Assembly (NCBI RefSeq): GCF_003719335.1
Contig: NZ_RIAS01000011.1
Coordinates: 62,001 to 126,000 of the forward strand
Direction of reading: 5' to 3'
From: Paenibacillus amylolyticus
GTDB taxonomy: Bacteria > Bacillota > Bacilli > Paenibacillales > Paenibacillaceae
Length of the DNA: 64,000 nt
The notes beneath the pieces are model-generated. The model did not search any database. It worked only from the letters and a program-made list of their open reading frames with translations, and was not told the origin of the DNA. The translations under genes and the position numbers were made by a program. This document shows positions 9,407 to 19,022 of the stretch, one piece after another (positions within the stretch are counted from its first letter, which is position 1; the number at the start of each line of letters is the position of its first letter).

Positions 9407-10201
9407 TTAGACTGCAATTGGAGCTTTGATGCCCGGATGATGCTCATAATTTTCAAATTCAAAATCTTCAAATTTGTAATCAAAAATCGAATCAGGCTTA
9501 CGTTTGATCACCAGCTTAGGCAGAGCAAAAGGCTCCCGCTCTAACTGCGTTTTCACCTGCTCCACATGATTGGAATAGATGTGCACATCTCCACCCGACC
9601 AAATGAAGTCGCCCACTTCCAGGTCACATTGCTGTGCAATCATATGTGTCAAAAGCGCATAGCTGGCAATATTAAATGGCAGACCAAGGAACGTATCCAC
9701 GGAGCGCATCGTCAGCATACAAGATAGTTTACCCTCAGCCACATAAAATTGAAACGCGAAATGACAAGGCGGTAATTTCATATTGTTAATCTCGGCCACA
9801 TTCCACGCACTCACCAGATGACGGCGGGAATCCGGATTATTTTTAATGGAATCTACAACAGCAGCGATCTGATCTATTTTTTCCCCGTTTGGCGCTTCCC
9901 ATGTCCGCCATTGAGAGCCATAGACAGGTCCAAGATCGCCATTTTCGTCTGCCCAATCATCCCAGATCTTCACACCATTTTCTTTCAAATAAGCAATATT
10001 CGTATCCCCACTCAAAAACCACAGCAACTCATGAATAACTGACTTCAGGTGAATTCGTTTGGTCGTTACAAGCGGAAAACCTTTGGATAAGTCATAACGG
10101 AGCTGTCTACCGAAGACAGATTGTGTCCCTGTTCCAGTACGATCCCCTTTGTGAACGCCGTTATCCAATATATCTTGTAATAAATCGAGATAGTTTTTCA
10201 T
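9407..10201 (-). CDS. thyA: Thymidylate synthase
   Basis: A 264-residue ThyA, exactly the usual bacterial length, converting dUMP to dTMP with methylene-tetrahydrofolate. The nucleophile is Cys146 in LPPCHFAFQF; the dUMP phosphate-binding motif DSRRHLVSAWN lies at about 124-134 and the folate region GLPFNIASYALL follows. The ATG at 10201 has AGGAG eight bases upstream; the 26-codon upstream extension lacks such a site. First gene of a thyA-dfrA operon. Confidence 0.96.
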   Translation of the reverse strand: MKNYLDLLQDILDNGVHKGDRTGTGTQSVFGRQLRYDLSKGFPLVTTKRIHLKSVIHELLWFLSGDTNIAYLKENGVKIWDDWADENGDLGPVYGSQWRTWEAPNGEKIDQIAAVVDSIKNNPDSRRHLVSAWNVAEINNMKLPPCHFAFQFYVAEGKLSCMLTMRSVDTFLGLPFNIASYALLTHMIAQQCDLEVGDFIWSGGDVHIYSNHVEQVKTQLEREPFALPKLVIKRKPDSIFDYKFEDFEFENYEHHPGIKAPIAV

Positions 10202-10402
10202 GTTGGTATCTCCTCGCATCTCTATATATGTTACGCACTCATACCCAACTGGGCCACAGACTTCGAGAGGTCTGATCATTTAATTAGTTTACCATACTGG
10301 TCACGTTGGCAAAAGGCTCGAAACTTAATCAAAGCCATAGTACTTAAATACGAATAGTTTAAAACCCATATAACGCTTCAAAAGCAACATTTAACACAAA
10401 TC

Positions 10403-10444
10403 AAAAAGAGGCGAACAACGCACTAGCGTTATTCGCCTCTTTTG
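10403..10444 (-). terminator. Terminator of the pdh operon
   Basis: A seventeen-position stem (arms 10405-10421 and 10426-10442, four-base loop, one weak pair) lies just after the lpdA stop. Five As on its left read as a T run on the minus strand. Confidence 0.85.
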
Positions 10445-10486
10445 AATTAACATATAATGCCGGACGAATCCGATGCTTCGATGATC

Positions 10487-11902
10487 TTAACGGGAAATGA
10501 TGTGGATCGGGTGACCCATTACCAATTCCGCTGCTTCCATCACGATTTCGCCCAAAGTTGGGTGAGCGTGAATAGTAAGCGCCAGATCTTCCAAAGTTGC
10601 GCCCATCTCGATTGCAAGACCAAGCTCAGCAATCAGATTGGAAGCTTCCAGACCAACGATTTGGCAACCCAATACAAGGCCACTTTCTTCGTCAGCAACG
10701 ATTTTCACGAAGCCTTCAGCATGGTTCAAAGATACTGCACGGCCATTGCCCGCGTAAGGGAATTTACCTGCTTTTACTTTGTAACCTTTTTCTTTTGCTT
10801 CTTTCTCCGTGTAACCTACGCTGGAGCACTCAGGATCTGTGAATACAACAGCTGGCATACATTTGTAGTCTACTACAGATGGTTGTCCAGCGATTGCTTC
10901 CGCAGCCACTTTACCTTCATAAGAAGCTTTGTGTGCCAAAGCAAGACCAGATACGATATCACCAATTGCGAAGATGTGCGGGATGCTAGTGCGACCTTGG
11001 TGGTCAACTTTAACGAATCCGCGCTCATCAACGTCAACACCGATCATATCAAGACCGAGTTCTCCGTCTGTATTAGGACGACGTCCTACAGTAACGAGCA
11101 GGTAATCTGCAGTTACTTCTTTGGACTCACCATTTACAGAATATTTAACAGTTACATCTTTATCCGTTTGCTCAGCGCTTTCCGCTTTTGCACCCGTTAC
11201 GATTTCGATGCCTGTTTTCTTCATGTTTTTAGCCACAAGGCTAGTCATGTCTTTATCGAAACCTGGCAGTACAGTATCCAAACCTTCGATGATTGTTACT
11301 TTAGCACCGAATTTGGAGTACATTTGACCAAGCTCAGCGCCGATATAACCGCCGCCGATAACGATCATGCTTTTTGGTACTTCAGGCAAGTTCAATGCTT
11401 CTGTCGAAGAAAGGATGCGTCCGCCAAACGGGAAAGGTTTAAGTTCGATTGGACGGGAACCTGTTGCAATGATTGCATTTTTGAATTTGTAACGTGGTGA
11501 CTCGTGATCGTTGAATACACGAGCTTCGTTTTCGTTGATGAACATGCACTCACCGTTGAAAACTTCAACTTTGTTGCCTTTGAGCAAACCAGCTACGCCG
11601 CCAGTCATTTTCTTAACAACGCCGTTTTTGAATTCTTGAGTTTTAGCAAAATCTACTTTTACGTTCTCGGCGGAGATACCGAAAGCTTCGCCGTGAAGAG
11701 CAGACTCATATTGATGCGCAGCAGAGATCAGAGCTTTGGATGGGATACATCCGCGGTTCAAACATACCCCGCCCAGCTCGGATTTGTCTACGATCAATAC
11801 GCTTTGGCCCAGTTGTGCAGCACGGATGGCAGCTACATAGCCGCCAGGTCCTGCACCAATTACTAATGTGTCGATATTGAGAGAAGCGTCGCCTACTACC
11901 AT
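10487..11902 (-). CDS. lpdA: Dihydrolipoyl dehydrogenase (E3 of pyruvate dehydrogenase)
   Basis: A 471-residue flavoprotein disulfide reductase that reoxidises the lipoyl group of E2 and makes NADH. FAD site VIGAGPGGYVAAIRAA at about 14-29; redox disulfide Cys47/Cys52 in GGVCLNRGC; NAD site VIGGGYIGAELGQM in the middle; and the C-terminal His-Glu active-site segment HAHPTLGEI. The ribosome binding site GGAGGTG overlaps the end of pdhC, three bases upstream, so translation is probably coupled. Last gene of the pdhABC-lpdA operon. Confidence 0.96.
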   Translation of the reverse strand: MVVGDASLNIDTLVIGAGPGGYVAAIRAAQLGQSVLIVDKSELGGVCLNRGCIPSKALISAAHQYESALHGEAFGISAENVKVDFAKTQEFKNGVVKKMTGGVAGLLKGNKVEVFNGECMFINENEARVFNDHESPRYKFKNAIIATGSRPIELKPFPFGGRILSSTEALNLPEVPKSMIVIGGGYIGAELGQMYSKFGAKVTIIEGLDTVLPGFDKDMTSLVAKNMKKTGIEIVTGAKAESAEQTDKDVTVKYSVNGESKEVTADYLLVTVGRRPNTDGELGLDMIGVDVDERGFVKVDHQGRTSIPHIFAIGDIVSGLALAHKASYEGKVAAEAIAGQPSVVDYKCMPAVVFTDPECSSVGYTEKEAKEKGYKVKAGKFPYAGNGRAVSLNHAEGFVKIVADEESGLVLGCQIVGLEASNLIAELGLAIEMGATLEDLALTIHAHPTLGEIVMEAAELVMGHPIHIISR

Positions 11903-11905
11903 ATC

Positions 11906-13231
11906 TTACACCTCCATAACAAGCAACTCAGGGTTAGCGAGCAGCTGTTTAATGTAATTCATAAAGTTTTGTGCTGTTGCGCCATCGATGATACGGTGGT
12001 CGAAGCTTAAGGACAATGCCATTACAGGTGCTGCAACAACTTCGCCGTTTTTGATAACCGCTTTTTCGCTGATGCGTCCTGTACCCAAGATAGCAACTTC
12101 TGGGAAGTTGATGATTGGAGTGAAGAACATACCGCCAGCAGAACCGATGTTACTGATGGAGATTGTGCTTCCTCTCATTTCGTTCGCGCTCAGTTTGCCG
12201 TCGCGTCCACGAGCTGCCAGATCACGAATGGAATCAGCGATCATCCAGATGGATTTGCGATCAGCATCTTTGATTACAGGAACGATCAGGCCGTTGTCTG
12301 TATCTGTAGCGATACCGATGTTGTAGTATTTTTTGTATACAATTTCATTTGCTTCTTCATCAATCATTGCGTTCAACGCTGGGAATTGACGGGAAGCTGC
12401 AACCAATGCTTTAACGATGAATGGCAAGTAAGTAACTTTTGTGCCTTTTTTCTCTGCAATTGGTTTCATGCGAGTACGGAATGCAACCAGTTCAGTTACG
12501 TCCACTTCGTCCATGATTGTAACGTGCGGTGCAGTGTAAGCCGATTTAACCATTGCATTGGAGATCGCTTTACGGATACCTTTGAAAGGTACGCGCTCTT
12601 CTTCAAGGCGTTGATCAGCCGCTGCAGCTGCAGGTGCTGCGGATTTTTTCTCTTCTTGAGCCGGAGCTGCGGAAGAAGTTGCCGCTGCGGAAGATCCGCC
12701 GCCATTTTTGAAGGATTCCACATCTTCTTTGGTTACTTTACCGTTGTTGCCAGTACCGTTAACCTCAGCGATGTTTACACCTTGCTCACGAGCAAATTTG
12801 CGAACGCTTGGCGTAGCCAAAACGTCTTTTGCAGGAACAGCAGGAACGCTGTTGTTGCCGCCTTCTTGAGCTGCATTGGAGCTTGAAGCTGCTGCAGAAG
12901 AACCGCTAGTGTCTGCTCCGCCTTGTGCTGCGTCTTTCTCTTGCGCACCTTGGTCTTCAGCAGGAGCGTCGTCTTGCTCAGGCAGTTCGCCTTCTGCATC
13001 GATAACCGCTACAACTTCACCAACGTGGCAGATTTGACCGTCTTTAGCGAAAACTTCAGTTACTGTTCCGTTTACCGGACAAGGAACTTCAACAACCGCT
13101 TTGTCGTTCTGTACTTCCATGATGATATCGTCGTCAGTTACTTTGTCCCCGACTTTGATGTGCATCTTGATGATTTCGCCTTCGTGAAGGCCTTCGCCCA
13201 GTTCAGGGAATTTATATTCAAATTTAGCCAA
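11906..13231 (-). CDS. pdhC: Pyruvate dehydrogenase E2, dihydrolipoyl acetyltransferase
   Basis: A 441-residue E2 core protein. One lipoyl domain at about 1-80 with the lipoylated Lys44 in NDKAV; an Ala/Gln-rich flexible linker; a peripheral subunit-binding domain (ATPSVRKFAREQGVN...NGKVTKEDV) at about 135-170; a second flexible linker; and the catalytic domain ending in the DHRIIDG active-site motif. The longest frame begins at 13321, but the TTG at 13231 has AAGGAGG eight bases upstream and yields the family start AKFEYKFPELGEGLHEGEI; I use the TTG. It lies 176 bases after pdhB. Confidence 0.95.
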   Translation of the reverse strand: MAKFEYKFPELGEGLHEGEIIKMHIKVGDKVTDDDIIMEVQNDKAVVEVPCPVNGTVTEVFAKDGQICHVGEVVAVIDAEGELPEQDDAPAEDQGAQEKDAAQGGADTSGSSAAASSSNAAQEGGNNSVPAVPAKDVLATPSVRKFAREQGVNIAEVNGTGNNGKVTKEDVESFKNGGGSSAAATSSAAPAQEEKKSAAPAAAAADQRLEEERVPFKGIRKAISNAMVKSAYTAPHVTIMDEVDVTELVAFRTRMKPIAEKKGTKVTYLPFIVKALVAASRQFPALNAMIDEEANEIVYKKYYNIGIATDTDNGLIVPVIKDADRKSIWMIADSIRDLAARGRDGKLSANEMRGSTISISNIGSAGGMFFTPIINFPEVAILGTGRISEKAVIKNGEVVAAPVMALSLSFDHRIIDGATAQNFMNYIKQLLANPELLVMEV

Positions 13232-13407
13232 CTGAAAAACCTCCTTGATTATTTGCTCAATCCTGAAAACAACCCTTAGCTCCAAAAACCAACTGTTACT
13301 GCGAGCGCAAATAACTGTCAATCAAGGGACTAATGGCTGTTTACAGTGCAGCTTGCGCTACGATGTGAATCACCATACTGCGCCTTGCGGCATGTCAGAT
13401 GATTGAA

Positions 13408-14385
13408 TTAGAAGTTCATGACTTTGTTAACCGCAGCAACGATACGCGCCGGGTTAGGCAACCATGTATCTTCGATTTGTGCAAAAGGATATACCGTATC
13501 CGGGCCAGCTACACGCAGAACCGGTGCTTCCAAGTGCAGGATTGCTTTTTCATTGATTTGCGCAATGACTTCAGCCGCAACACCTGCGCTCTTTTGAGCT
13601 TCTTGTACAACAATTGCACGGTTTGTTTTCTTCACGGAAGCAACAACTGTATCGATATCGATCGGGCTGATCGTACGAAGGTCGATAACTTCAACTTTGA
13701 TACCTTGTTTTTCAAGTTCTTCTGCAGCTTTTACAGAAGTATGAACCATCATACCGTAAGTAATGATGGTAACATCGGAACCTTCACGAACAACGTTCGC
13801 TTTACCCAATTCAACAACATAGTCTTCTTCAGGTACTTCTGCACGGAAAGCGTGGTACAGGTTCAAGTGCTCCATGAAGAATACTGGATCGTTGTCACGG
13901 ATGGAAGCGATCATCAGACCTTTCGCATCGTAAGGGTTAGAAGGAACTACCACTTTAATACCCGGAGTTTGCGTGAGCAAACCTTCCAGAGAGTCAGTGT
14001 GCAATTCTGCCGCTTTTACGCCGCCACCAAATGGTGTACGGAATACGATCGGAGAATTGTATTTACCGCCAGAGCGGAAACGCATACGAGCAGCTTGAAC
14101 TACCATTTGGTCAAGGGCTTCGAAGATAAAACCTACGAATTGAATCTCAGCTACCGGACGGAAGCCTTGAATACCCAAACCTACAGCCAAACCGCCGATT
14201 GCGGATTCAGCCAGCGGTGTATCAAATACACGCTCTTCGCCAAACTCTTTTTGCAAGCCTTCCGTTACACGGAAAACGCCGCCTACATTACCTACGTCTT
14301 CACCGAAAAGCAGAACGTTAGGATCACGTTTCAGCTCTACGCGAAGCGCATCACGAATTGCTTCTTTCATGTTCAATTGTGCCAT
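13408..14385 (-). CDS. pdhB: Pyruvate dehydrogenase E1 beta subunit
   Basis: A 325-residue E1 beta subunit, the usual length, which with PdhA decarboxylates pyruvate using thiamine diphosphate. Recognisable segments: VLLFGEDVGNVGGVFRVTEG near the start, FDTPLAESAIGGLAVGL, and VIDLRTISPIDIDTV before the C-terminal transketolase-like domain. The ATG at 14385 is about ten bases from AAGGAGG; two in-frame ATGs further upstream are too close or lie before that site. Gap to pdhA is 105 bases. Confidence 0.96.
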   Translation of the reverse strand: MAQLNMKEAIRDALRVELKRDPNVLLFGEDVGNVGGVFRVTEGLQKEFGEERVFDTPLAESAIGGLAVGLGIQGFRPVAEIQFVGFIFEALDQMVVQAARMRFRSGGKYNSPIVFRTPFGGGVKAAELHTDSLEGLLTQTPGIKVVVPSNPYDAKGLMIASIRDNDPVFFMEHLNLYHAFRAEVPEEDYVVELGKANVVREGSDVTIITYGMMVHTSVKAAEELEKQGIKVEVIDLRTISPIDIDTVVASVKKTNRAIVVQEAQKSAGVAAEVIAQINEKAILHLEAPVLRVAGPDTVYPFAQIEDTWLPNPARIVAAVNKVMNF

Positions 14386-14490
14386 TTGCTTCATTTCCTC
14401 CTTAAACATTGACAGTTCACATTTGAATTCATACATGTATACCGAGACACCAGTGCCGGCGCCGGATGTTTATGCTTTATCGGAAAAAAC

Positions 14491-15558
14491 TTATTGGAAA
14501 TCAGCTTTTTGCTCTTCCAAGTGCTTAGGCGTTTGTTCGAACATGCTGTCGATCAAGCCTGAAATCGTCATTTTCTCGGTTTTTTCCGCTTTTTTGATCT
14601 CTTCGTTCACTTTTGCTTTTGCTTCTTCTTTCACACGTGCTGTATCTTCTTCAGTCCACAGACCTTTTTTCTCCAGATATTTAGCGAAACGTGCGATTGG
14701 ATCTTTTTCGCTCCACTCAGCCTCTTCTTCTTTCGTACGATACTTGGAAGCATCATCAGAAAGGGAGTGTGGACGGAAACGATAAGTTACCGCTTCGATC
14801 AAAGTAGCGCCTTCTCCGTTACGTCCGCGTTCAGCAGCTTCCTGAACCGCTTTGATAACAGCGAAGATGTCCATACCGTCAACTTTAACACCTTTGATCC
14901 CTGCTGCTACCGCTTTATGAGCGATGGACAGAGCTGCTGTTTGTTTAGCAAAAGGAGTTGTGATGGCATAACCATTGTTTTGTACAAAGAAGATAACTGG
15001 CAGTTTGTAAACACCAGCGTAGTTCAGACCTTCATAGAAGTCACCTTCGGAAGATCCGCCATCACCTGTGTACGTGATAACCACTTGTTTTTGTTTCTTC
15101 AATTTGTAACCCATAGCAATACCCATTGCGTGCAGAATTTGAGCACCAATGATGATTTGCGGCATCAATACGTTAACGCCGTCCGGAATTTGTCCACCAT
15201 GCTGGTGTCCACGGGAGTACAAGAATGCTTGATAAAGAGGAAGTCCATGCCATACGAGTTGCGGAATGTCACGATAGCCAGGACATACAAAGTCTTCTTT
15301 TTCAATTGCAAATTCACTACCAACCATTGTAGCTTCTTGACCAGATACTGGAGCATAGAAACCAAGACGGCCTTGACGGCCAAGGTTTACTGCACGGTCA
15401 TCCCAAGTACGGGTAAATACCATGCGATACATAATTTCTTTTAATTGATCGTCGGAAAGCTTAGGCATCATGTCTTTGTTAACAATTTCGCCGTCAGGAG
15501 ACAGCACGGACAGAGCTTCTACATCCTCCGTGTATACTTCATAAGGAACCTTGCTCAT
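14491..15558 (-). CDS. pdhA: Pyruvate dehydrogenase E1 alpha subunit
   Basis: A 355-residue thiamine-diphosphate enzyme subunit. The cofactor motif begins YTGDGGSSEGDFYEG and ends at VQNNGYAI, the classic GDG-to-NN spacing. The phosphorylation-loop region RFRPHSLSDDASKYR is present. The ATG at 15558 has GAGGTG nine bases upstream; a 12-codon longer frame has no such site. First gene of the operon; its promoter must lie in the 250 bases shared with the divergent esterase gene. Confidence 0.96.
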   Translation of the reverse strand: MSKVPYEVYTEDVEALSVLSPDGEIVNKDMMPKLSDDQLKEIMYRMVFTRTWDDRAVNLGRQGRLGFYAPVSGQEATMVGSEFAIEKEDFVCPGYRDIPQLVWHGLPLYQAFLYSRGHQHGGQIPDGVNVLMPQIIIGAQILHAMGIAMGYKLKKQKQVVITYTGDGGSSEGDFYEGLNYAGVYKLPVIFFVQNNGYAITTPFAKQTAALSIAHKAVAAGIKGVKVDGMDIFAVIKAVQEAAERGRNGEGATLIEAVTYRFRPHSLSDDASKYRTKEEEAEWSEKDPIARFAKYLEKKGLWTEEDTARVKEEAKAKVNEEIKKAEKTEKMTISGLIDSMFEQTPKHLEEQKADFQ

Positions 15559-15812
15559 TTTTTTCTTCACCTCAACAAAAAATTTGAATATCAAGTTCCG
15601 CTGTTATATTATTATTATACACCTGTTTCACTGCATACGTCAAAGAAATCCGTAATATTTTTATGTTTCCTTTTGGATTGTATGTATAACAGGGGTTTAA
15701 TATTGGTATAACAGCATAATACATGATTGCGTGTTTGACCCATCCCCGCACCAGGTTAATCTTACCGTATTGCGCGGTCGAATGCAAAAATAACCCGGAA
15801 AGGTGACGTTTT

Positions 15813-16547
15813 ATGACGGATTCCCGCTATTTGAAACGGACAATTGTTAAGGAAGAGATTGAAAGTCGTTACCTCGGTGAGAAACGGACCCTTCGCATCT
15901 ATCTTCCTCCAGGCTACAACGAACTGCTTAGCTACCCTGTGGTGTACTGCCAGGATGGCGAAGAGTTTTTCAACTTTGGCCGCATCGCTACCACAGCTAA
16001 CCGCATCATTCTCGATGAAGGTGCTGAACCTTTCATTATTGTAGGAGTTCAGGTAGACGTCTCTGTAAGGACTCAAGAGTACGCTCCGTTCGGCAGCCGG
16101 TTCGAAGCTTATACGAAGTGCTTTGCAGAAGAGATTATTCCCTATGTAGAAGAGAAATATCCTGTAAGACGCTCTCCGCAGGAACGTGTTCTTGCTGGTG
16201 ATTCATTGGGAGGCAGTGTTTCATTGCACCTTGCACTAAAATATCCTGAGCTGTTCACCCGTGTCATCAGCATGTCTGGTGCATTCTACTCCGCTTCTCA
16301 GGAAATCTACGCTGCAGCCGAAGACTTGTCCTGGTTGTCGATCTGGATGATTGTTGGTTTGCAGGAGACGGCTTTCGAAGCCGATACCGGAACGTATGAT
16401 TTTGTACAGCTCAACCGGGATACGCATGATCTGCTGGAGAAACGTGGTGCTCTTGTCTCCTATCAGGAGAAAGACGGGAATCACCAATGGGGCTTCTGGC
16501 AAAAGGAACTGCCTGATGCCTTGCTTTACTTTTTACAAGAAGGTTAA
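15813..16547 (+). CDS. Alpha/beta-hydrolase of the putative esterase (Fes/IroE-like) family
   Basis: A 244-residue protein with an N-terminal beta region (TLRIYLPPGYNELLSYPVVYCQDG) and the nucleophile elbow GDSLGGS near residue 130. The C-terminal GNHQWGFW supplies the likely catalytic histidine. No signal peptide, so it is probably cytoplasmic. GGAAAGGTG precedes the ATG by seven bases. This family includes carbohydrate esterases and siderophore esterases; the substrate cannot be told here. It is divergent from the pdh operon and ends before a terminator. Confidence 0.82.
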   Translation: MTDSRYLKRTIVKEEIESRYLGEKRTLRIYLPPGYNELLSYPVVYCQDGEEFFNFGRIATTANRIILDEGAEPFIIVGVQVDVSVRTQEYAPFGSRFEAYTKCFAEEIIPYVEEKYPVRRSPQERVLAGDSLGGSVSLHLALKYPELFTRVISMSGAFYSASQEIYAAAEDLSWLSIWMIVGLQETAFEADTGTYDFVQLNRDTHDLLEKRGALVSYQEKDGNHQWGFWQKELPDALLYFLQEG

Positions 16548-16620
16548 TAGAAGACTGTTTCAAAAAGATCATGCAGAATGAACTAGAGGTTCAAGCAACA
16601 AATCAAATATTTCGTTGAAC

Positions 16621-16648
16621 AGGCGGCTGCATAGCCGCTTTTCTTTTT
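16621..16648 (+). terminator. Terminator of the esterase gene
   Basis: A stem of at least six GC-rich pairs (16623-16628 with 16633-16638, four-base loop) followed by a T-rich tract on the plus strand, 75 bases after the stop codon. Confidence 0.75.
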
Positions 16649-16693
16649 AAGATTTTTCGCCGATTCGTTGTTACCGCTTACATTCATGCCCTG

Positions 16694-16736
16694 AAAAAGA
16701 AGCAGGAGCTTATCGTCGTTACGTTCCTGCTTCTTT
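16694..16736 (-). terminator. Terminator of the phosphatase/channel operon
   Basis: Twelve-base arms at 16696-16707 and 16725-16736 are exact complements around a 17-base loop; on the minus strand Ts follow (As at 16694-16698). It lies 60 bases past the stop of the phosphatase gene. Confidence 0.7.
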
Positions 16737-16795
16737 GCCATTTCACCAATCATAACGGGCCACTCAAACTCGGCTTGTATTTCATCTAATCAAAA

Positions 16796-17266
16796 TCAGG
16801 TTAAAGGATGCTCTTCTTCGATTCTCTTCAGCAGCACATCACAACCTGCATTCACCAGCTCGTACACTTCTTCAAAGTTCCCTGTGTAATACGGATCAGG
16901 CACTTCTCTCAGCTTTTCGTTCGGCAGCAAATCCATGAACTTGATAATCTGTGCCTCATCTCCGCCTGGCAGGCTGCGTACATTCTCTGCATTGGAATTA
17001 TCCATACATATAATGTAGTCAAATTCAGTGAAATCTTCACTGACAAATTGTCTTGCTGTCATGTTGGCATAAGAGATTTGATAGCCATCAAGCAACTTAC
17101 GGGTACCCTCATGAGGAGGCTTGCCCACATGCCAGTTGCCAGTACCAGCCGAATCAATCCGAATCTGTTCGCCAAGCCCCTTTTCAATCACTTTGTGGCG
17201 CATCACTGCTTCCGCCATAGGAGATCTGCAAATGTTACCGAGACATACATATACAACGTTAATCAT
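16796..17266 (-). CDS. Low-molecular-weight protein-tyrosine phosphatase
   Basis: A 156-residue phosphatase with the family's C-x5-R-S loop at the very N-terminus: Cys8, Arg14, Ser15 in VCLGNICRS. The general acid is Asp124 in DPYYTGN. Length and layout match B. subtilis YfkJ/YwlE-class enzymes; whether it acts on phosphotyrosine or phosphoarginine cannot be decided safely from the text alone. Seven bases separate it from the channel gene upstream, so they form an operon. The ribosome binding site is a G-rich GGGGGAG. Confidence 0.92.
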   Translation of the reverse strand: MINVVYVCLGNICRSPMAEAVMRHKVIEKGLGEQIRIDSAGTGNWHVGKPPHEGTRKLLDGYQISYANMTARQFVSEDFTEFDYIICMDNSNAENVRSLPGGDEAQIIKFMDLLPNEKLREVPDPYYTGNFEEVYELVNAGCDVLLKRIEEEHPLT

Positions 17267-17273
17267 GATAAAG

Positions 17274-17969
17274 TTACTCCCCCTTGCTCAAAGTTCCTTG
17301 GATTACGGATGGTGCATGTTGCGGAATAAGTTGCTCCGGCTTCAAACCGATGGTTTCGCTAGGCGTCAACGAGCGGCGCGGCAACTTCCATTTGTAGTGC
17401 ACAGAACACATCCGGAAAAAGACTACTGTTGCAAAGCAGATCAGCAAACCAATATTTGTTGTAAACCAGCCCATTCCGATGGCAAATCCCGCTGCCATTG
17501 CCCATACCGCATAGATCTCATCACGAAGAACAAGTGGTTTACGTCCGGCAAGAAGGTCCCGAATGATGCCTCCGCCAATTCCCGTCAGTACAGCTGCAAC
17601 GATTACAGCACTGATGGGATGACCCATATTAGCCGCATACAATCCGCCTTGAATTGCAAAGGCAGCCAGTCCAATTGCATCAAACAAAGCTTCAGTTCGT
17701 TTCCAGTGACTGATCCACTTCAAAGGCAATACAAAAGCAACAGCTACAGAAACCAATGCAAGCATGATTAAAGAGCCCTGACTCCATAATGTTGTTACAG
17801 GCACACCAATAAGCACATTTCGGATGACTCCGCCTCCGAATGCTGTTACAAGCCCAAGCACCAGTACACCCAAAATGTCATATTCCTCTTCCATAGCTAC
17901 AAATGCACCGGACATCGCAAATGCGATCGTACCGATAATGCTGAATACTTCAAAAATGTGTAAGTCCAA
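17274..17969 (-). CDS. TRIC-family / UPF0126 membrane protein (cation channel-like)
   Basis: A 231-residue membrane protein with about seven helices and two related glycine-rich halves: AFGGGVIRNVLIG near residue 45 and GIGGGIIRDLLAG near 135, the hallmark of the prokaryotic trimeric intracellular cation channel family. A short charged tail ends the protein. A TTG at 17978 touches the ribosome binding site GTGAGGT; the TTG three codons later (17969) is properly spaced and gives an N-terminus closer to the family, so I use it, with moderate certainty. Potassium or other monovalent cation flux is the family-based guess. Confidence 0.82.
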   Translation of the reverse strand: MDLHIFEVFSIIGTIAFAMSGAFVAMEEEYDILGVLVLGLVTAFGGGVIRNVLIGVPVTTLWSQGSLIMLALVSVAVAFVLPLKWISHWKRTEALFDAIGLAAFAIQGGLYAANMGHPISAVIVAAVLTGIGGGIIRDLLAGRKPLVLRDEIYAVWAMAAGFAIGMGWFTTNIGLLICFATVVFFRMCSVHYKWKLPRRSLTPSETIGLKPEQLIPQHAPSVIQGTLSKGE

Positions 17970-18159
17970 CCTGTTCAAACCTCACTTTTCAAGTCATCTC
18001 CATGTCGCTCTCCCCATTGTATCCGCGAGTACGGAAATTGTGCAACCACATTTTGTCGATTATACTGGTTTGGTGTATAGTTTTATACCTTAGCGTAGTA
18101 TTTAGCTTATGATAAAAATCAAATGTTTTCCCTCTATAAATAAGGAAGGATGAAATAGA

Positions 18160-18801
18160 ATGGACTATAAACGTATTGTCATCTTCACAGGTGGCCAACT
18201 CACGCAGGAATTTCTCCAGGAGATTCAGCCCGATGACGTTATTATTGCGGCAGACCGTGGTGCCTTGTATTTAATACAGCATGGCATCAAGCCACATATC
18301 GCAGTAGGCGACTTCGATTCGATAACAGAAGAAGAACGAGAGATTGTAAACAGTAACAGTGTAGAATTCATCGCTTGTGATCCAATCCATAAAGATCTGA
18401 CAGATACCGAAATGGCATTTGAAACCGCTTTGGATCATGAGCCTACTCATATTCTCATCTTTGGTGCAACGGGCACACGAATGGATCATACCCTAGCGAA
18501 TGTTCATATTATGGTTCGTGCTATGCAGCATCACATCTCCTGTGCGTTGCAGGATGAGCACAATTATATGACGTTAACCACCTCCAGTGCTATCGTCGAG
18601 CAACGTGGTTATACCTACGTCTCTTTGCTTCCATTAACGCATGAGGTCACTGGGATCTGCCTGGAAGGATTCATGTATCCTTTGGATCAAGCCACTATTC
18701 GCATGGGACAATCATTAGGAATTAGTAACAAGCTACTGGACAAGTCAGGAACAGTTACGATTGACAGCGGCCTGCTGCTCATTATTCAAAGCAAGGACTG
18801 A
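18160..18801 (+). CDS. thiN: Thiamine pyrophosphokinase
   Basis: A 213-residue enzyme transferring pyrophosphate from ATP to thiamine to give thiamine diphosphate. Family motifs: AADRGALYL near residue 30, the metal-binding VGDFDSI near 48, the KDLTDTEMAFETAL segment near 80, and GATGTRMDHTLANV near 105. The C-terminal beta domain is present. AAGGATG precedes the ATG. Its product is the ligand of the TPP riboswitch found about 6 kb away, though this gene itself shows no riboswitch. Confidence 0.92.
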   Translation: MDYKRIVIFTGGQLTQEFLQEIQPDDVIIAADRGALYLIQHGIKPHIAVGDFDSITEEEREIVNSNSVEFIACDPIHKDLTDTEMAFETALDHEPTHILIFGATGTRMDHTLANVHIMVRAMQHHISCALQDEHNYMTLTTSSAIVEQRGYTYVSLLPLTHEVTGICLEGFMYPLDQATIRMGQSLGISNKLLDKSGTVTIDSGLLLIIQSKD

Positions 18802-18924
18802 ACATTAAAATGCTAAAATAGTAAGGTGTTTTAGAAGTTTATATGTGTCAAAAGCTAAAGCTCGACGTTCGTTTATTACGTTTTTGTAACCTTTATTTTG
18901 TGTTCTATATTAACTCAAATTAAG

Positions 18925-18957
18925 AAATCCCCTTGATTATCAAGGGGATTTTTGTTT
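18925..18957 (+). terminator. Terminator of thiN
   Basis: Thirteen-base complementary arms (18925-18937, 18939-18951) around a minimal loop, followed by a T-rich tract. Confidence 0.85.
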
Positions 18958-18992
18958 TTCATCCTTTTCTAGATTCGTCAATGATTAATTTT

Positions 18993-19022
18993 TTGACATT
19001 TTTAATCGTATTTTAATAATTA
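18993..19022 (+). promoter_or_regulatory. Putative sigma-A promoter for the NlpC/P60 gene
   Basis: A perfect TTGACA at 18993-18998 is followed 16-18 bases later by a weak AT-rich -10 (AATAAT/TAATTA). The distance to the start codon leaves a 5' leader of about 115 bases. Confidence 0.4.

Noticed and set aside
10457..11500. Long open frame on the plus strand opposite lpdA
   Set aside because: The lpdA product is a clear flavoprotein on the other strand; the plus-strand frame is a codon-bias shadow.
13399..14412. Long open frame on the plus strand opposite pdhB
   Set aside because: It mirrors the pdhB coding sequence, has no ribosome binding site and its product is a Cys/Phe-rich shadow.
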